Shown: positions 22,384-24,478 of the stretch, one piece after another
Layout: the number at the start of each line of letters is the position of its first letter
Position numbering within the stretch: the stretch's first letter is position 1
DNA from: Alphaproteobacteria bacterium
GTDB lineage: Bacteria; Pseudomonadota; Alphaproteobacteria; Rhizobiales; Aestuariivirgaceae
Length of the DNA stretch: 24,478 bases
Assembly: GCA_020441605.1 (NCBI GenBank)
Contig: JAGRLX010000164.1
Span: forward strand, 1 to 24,478
Direction: 5' to 3'
Position numbers and translations under genes: made by a program
Notes under the pieces: model-generated
The model's input: the letters and a program-made list of their open reading frames with translations, nothing else
What the model was told of the DNA's origin: nothing
Databases searched by the model: none

Positions 22384-23751
22384 GTGCACAGCCTTCGCAA
22401 CTTCACGCTCTGCGCCACTTTTTTTCATGCGCCGCAATGTGGCCGCATCGCATGTCTCGAGCAGGCCCTGGTCACCATTGACGGCGAAGGCCGGATCGGC
22501 GCCGTCATCCTGCCGGAGGAGGATGAATATGCCGCGGCCCGCGCCACGGCAGCGGAGCACGGCCGCCTGATCGAGTTTCCGGCCGGCTCCTATGTGCTGC
22601 CGGGACTCGTCGATCTCCACATCCATGCCCCCCAATATCCCCAACTCGGGGTGGCGCTCGACGTGCCATTGGAACAGTGGCTGCACCGATATACCTTTCC
22701 CCTCGAAGCCCGATACGCTGATCTCGATTTTGCCCGCGAGGCCTATGGCGCCCTGATCGATGACCTCGCTGCCAACGGCACCACCACGGCGGTGATGTTC
22801 GCCACCATCCATCAGCCCGCCACGCGCCTGCTGGCTGATCTCGCCATCGCCAAGGGGCTCCGCGCGCTGGTCGGCAAGGTGGCGATGGACGATGCGGCGG
22901 CCTGTCCGGACTATTACCGCGATGATTCTGCGGCCGTTGCGGTGGCCGGTACGCGCGATCTCATCGACTATATCCGCAATCATCCGGACAATGGCGAGGC
23001 CAGGGTTCTTCCCGTCATTACGCCGCGCTTCATCCCGAGCTGCAGCAACGAGGCCTTGCGTGGCCTCGGCGCACTCGCCGCCGAGACCGGGTGCCACGTG
23101 CAGACTCATTGTTCCGAAAGCGACTGGGAACATGGCTACGTCATCGAACGGATGGGGCGTTCCGATGCCGAGAGCCTCGACGGCTTCGGGCTGCTCACCC
23201 GCCGCACGGTGCTGGCTCATTCCAACCTGATTTCGACCGGCGACATGGACCTGATCCGGTCGCGCGGGTCCGGCATTGCCCATTGCCCGCTGTCCAACGC
23301 CTATTTTTCCAGTGCGGTCTTTCCATTGCGGGCAGCTCTCGAAAAGGGTGTCCACACCGGGCTTGGCACTGATGTCTCCGGCGGGCCTAGCGCGTCGCTG
23401 TTCGACAACATGCGGATGTGCGTCGCGGCCTCGCGCATGCTGGAGGATGGCGTCGATCCGGCGCGCGAACCGGCCGCGCGGGGCCGGGGCGGGTCGCGGG
23501 TCGACTGGCAGACGGCCTTCCACCTCGCCACCGCGGGCGGCGCGCGGGTTCTGGACATGGCCACCGGCGCTTTCGAAGCGGGCCGGCATTTCGATGCGAT
23601 CGTCGTCGATGCGGCGAGACCTTCGGGCACCATCCGCCTTCTGGGCGACAAGCTGTCGCCGGAAGACATCCTCGCACGGATCATCTACACGGCCTCGAAG
23701 CCCAATATCGCCAAGACCATCGTCGGCGGACGGATCGTCCACGCCGCATGA
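22384..23751 (+). CDS. guaD: Guanine deaminase
   Basis: Hydrolyses guanine to xanthine and ammonia in the cytoplasm. The 455 residues carry the full amidohydrolase zinc site and guanine-recognition elements: PGLVDLHIHAPQ with H79 and H81, TPRF with R215 and F216, THCSES with H242 and E245, H279 in LAHSNL, and D330 in GTDVSGG, all at spacings typical of guanine deaminases. The start is GTG 22384; no ATG exists until far inside the fold, and the ribosome site is weak. Sharing a strand with the BMP importer, it probably acts on imported guanine. If it also takes N7-methylguanine, its product would be the substrate expected for the NdmC-like enzyme encoded divergently; this is inference. Confidence 0.92.
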   Translation: MHSLRNFTLCATFFHAPQCGRIACLEQALVTIDGEGRIGAVILPEEDEYAAARATAAEHGRLIEFPAGSYVLPGLVDLHIHAPQYPQLGVALDVPLEQWLHRYTFPLEARYADLDFAREAYGALIDDLAANGTTTAVMFATIHQPATRLLADLAIAKGLRALVGKVAMDDAAACPDYYRDDSAAVAVAGTRDLIDYIRNHPDNGEARVLPVITPRFIPSCSNEALRGLGALAAETGCHVQTHCSESDWEHGYVIERMGRSDAESLDGFGLLTRRTVLAHSNLISTGDMDLIRSRGSGIAHCPLSNAYFSSAVFPLRAALEKGVHTGLGTDVSGGPSASLFDNMRMCVAASRMLEDGVDPAREPAARGRGGSRVDWQTAFHLATAGGARVLDMATGAFEAGRHFDAIVVDAARPSGTIRLLGDKLSPEDILARIIYTASKPNIAKTIVGGRIVHAA

Positions 23752-23830
23752 GACGCCGCCGGACCCCGCGATGAACGGGCAAACCACCGCGAATTGACAT
23801 TGGCCCCGGCGAAACCGAAGGTGCTGCTGT

Positions 23831-23848
23831 CCCCCGGATTGGCGGGGG
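23831..23848 (+). other. Short GC hairpin upstream of the SDR gene
   Basis: CCCCCG (23831-23836) and CGGGGG (23843-23848) form a 6-bp stem with a 6-nt loop, 21 nt before the SDR start codon. It could be a weak terminator of the purine operon or chance in GC-rich DNA; no T-run follows. Confidence 0.25.
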
Positions 23849-23869
23849 TCGTGTCGCGGGAGAACGACA

Positions 23870-24478
23870 ATGGCGAAAACACGGGAAAATGCCATCATCC
23901 TCGGCAGTGGGACAGGACTGAGTGCCAGTCTCGCGCACCTGCTGGCGCAAGAAGGTTTCGCCGTGCTGCTGGCTGCGCGGAGCATCGGCAAGCTCGATGC
24001 GATCTGTTCCGCGACCGGCGCGAAGGCGATGGCCTGCGATGTCTGCGACCCCGCCGCGGTGGCGGCCCTGTTCGCCGCGGCCGAACGCGACATGGGGCTA
24101 CCTGACGTGGTGATCTTCAATGCCGGTGCGCGGGCACGCGGTCCCATCGTCGATCTCGATCGCGCCGAGGTCGAACGGGCGGTCATGACCTCCGCGATGG
24201 GCGGCTTCCACGTGGCCCAGCAGGCGGCCCTGCGCATGCTGCCGCGCGGGCGGGGTGCGATCCTGTTCACTGGCGCCTCGGCCAGCGTGAAGGGCTATCC
24301 GCAGTCGGCGCCCTTCGCCATGGGAAAGTTCGCCCTGCGCGGCCTGGCCCAGAGCATGGCGCGGGAACTGGCGCCCAGGGGCATCCATGTGGCTCATTTC
24401 GTGATCGACGGTCAGATCCGCAATCCCGGCCGCGCCGAACTTGCCGACGCGCCCGACTCGATGCTCGATCCCGACGCC
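23870..24478 (+). CDS. SDR family protein with Phe in place of the catalytic Tyr (3' end outside window)
   Basis: The first 203 residues of a short-chain dehydrogenase/reductase; the frame is still open at the window edge. The Rossmann glycine motif is GSGTGLS (12-18), the central motif NAG is at 84-86, and the active-site serine is likely S137 or S139 in TGASAS. At the Y-x3-K position the sequence reads F149-AMG-K153, so the catalytic tyrosine is replaced by phenylalanine. KFALRGLAQSMARELAPRGIHVAH is a segment common to a group of bacterial SDRs of unknown function. GGGAGA 7 nt before ATG 23870 supports the start. It lies 118 bp after guanine deaminase and could be co-transcribed. Its substrate is unknown, and classical alcohol oxidation is doubtful without the Tyr. 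Confidence 0.82.
   Translation, partial: MAKTRENAIILGSGTGLSASLAHLLAQEGFAVLLAARSIGKLDAICSATGAKAMACDVCDPAAVAALFAAAERDMGLPDVVIFNAGARARGPIVDLDRAEVERAVMTSAMGGFHVAQQAALRMLPRGRGAILFTGASASVKGYPQSAPFAMGKFALRGLAQSMARELAPRGIHVAHFVIDGQIRNPGRAELADAPDSMLDPDA

Noticed and set aside
22360..24270. A 636-codon minus-strand open frame across guanine deaminase and the SDR gene
   Set aside because: The plus strand carries all metal ligands of guanine deaminase and SDR motifs; the minus frame has no motif and spans two genes.
1..24478. CRISPR arrays, tRNA genes, insertion sequences or prophage parts
   Set aside because: No regularly spaced repeats, cloverleaf-like sequences, transposase motifs or phage genes were seen on reading the window.

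Overview
The window is a GC-rich (roughly 65% by eye) chromosomal segment, most likely from an alphaproteobacterium, perhaps Hyphomicrobiales. That placement is inferred from codon use, a CACCCCGGC/GCCGGGGTG-type palindromic intergenic element, a TTGAT-N4-ATCAA Fnr/FixK-type box, and densely packed catabolic operons with ABC importers. No rRNA, tRNA, CRISPR array or transposase was recognised.

Left part (1-2866): an intergenic stretch with palindromes; a relatively AT-rich orphan protein gene (382-1236, minus); a tiny four-cysteine protein (1426-1623, minus) behind a perfect Fnr/FixK-type palindrome; and a DMT/EamA exporter (1988-2866, plus). Next (3021-5386) is a two-gene operon making UDP-glucuronate and then UDP-xylose (ugd and a UDP-xylose synthase), with a candidate operator and promoter upstream. 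It converges and overlaps with a luciferase-like monooxygenase gene (5350-6333, minus).

Centre (6463-17556, all minus): read in the direction of transcription, this strand holds (i) a three-gene cassette, 17556 to 15297, of a Rieske-type oxygenase catalytic subunit that has lost its Rieske cluster site, a separate short Rieske protein that has the cluster but no catalytic site and no reductase domain, and a glutathione S-transferase homologue. This is the composition of the NdmC/NdmD/NdmE methylxanthine N7-demethylase, but with the NdmD Rieske part freed from its reductase. (ii) An eight-gene operon, 14998 to 6463, encodes a CUT2-type (ribose/xylose-like) ABC importer followed, mostly with 4-nt overlaps, by a metal-dependent amidohydrolase, an RraA/HMG-aldolase-like protein, a ketopantoate-reductase-like dehydrogenase and a lactonase-type amidohydrolase.

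Right part (17653-24478, plus): divergent from the Rieske cassette across a 96-nt spacer carrying an 8+8 bp palindrome is a BMP-type purine/nucleoside ABC importer (ATPase, two permeases, Tat-exported binding protein), then guanine deaminase, then a partial SDR gene lacking the catalytic Tyr.

Working model (inference): the divergent pair forms a purine-scavenging locus. The importer brings in purine bases or nucleosides, guanine deaminase converts guanine (and possibly 7-methylguanine) to xanthine (7-methylxanthine), and the NdmC/D/E-like split oxygenase removes the N7-methyl group. The CUT2 operon between them is a separate, uncharacterised catabolic route whose substrate cannot be read from sequence. 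Both binding-protein genes are followed directly by strong hairpins, probably to keep their mRNA in excess.
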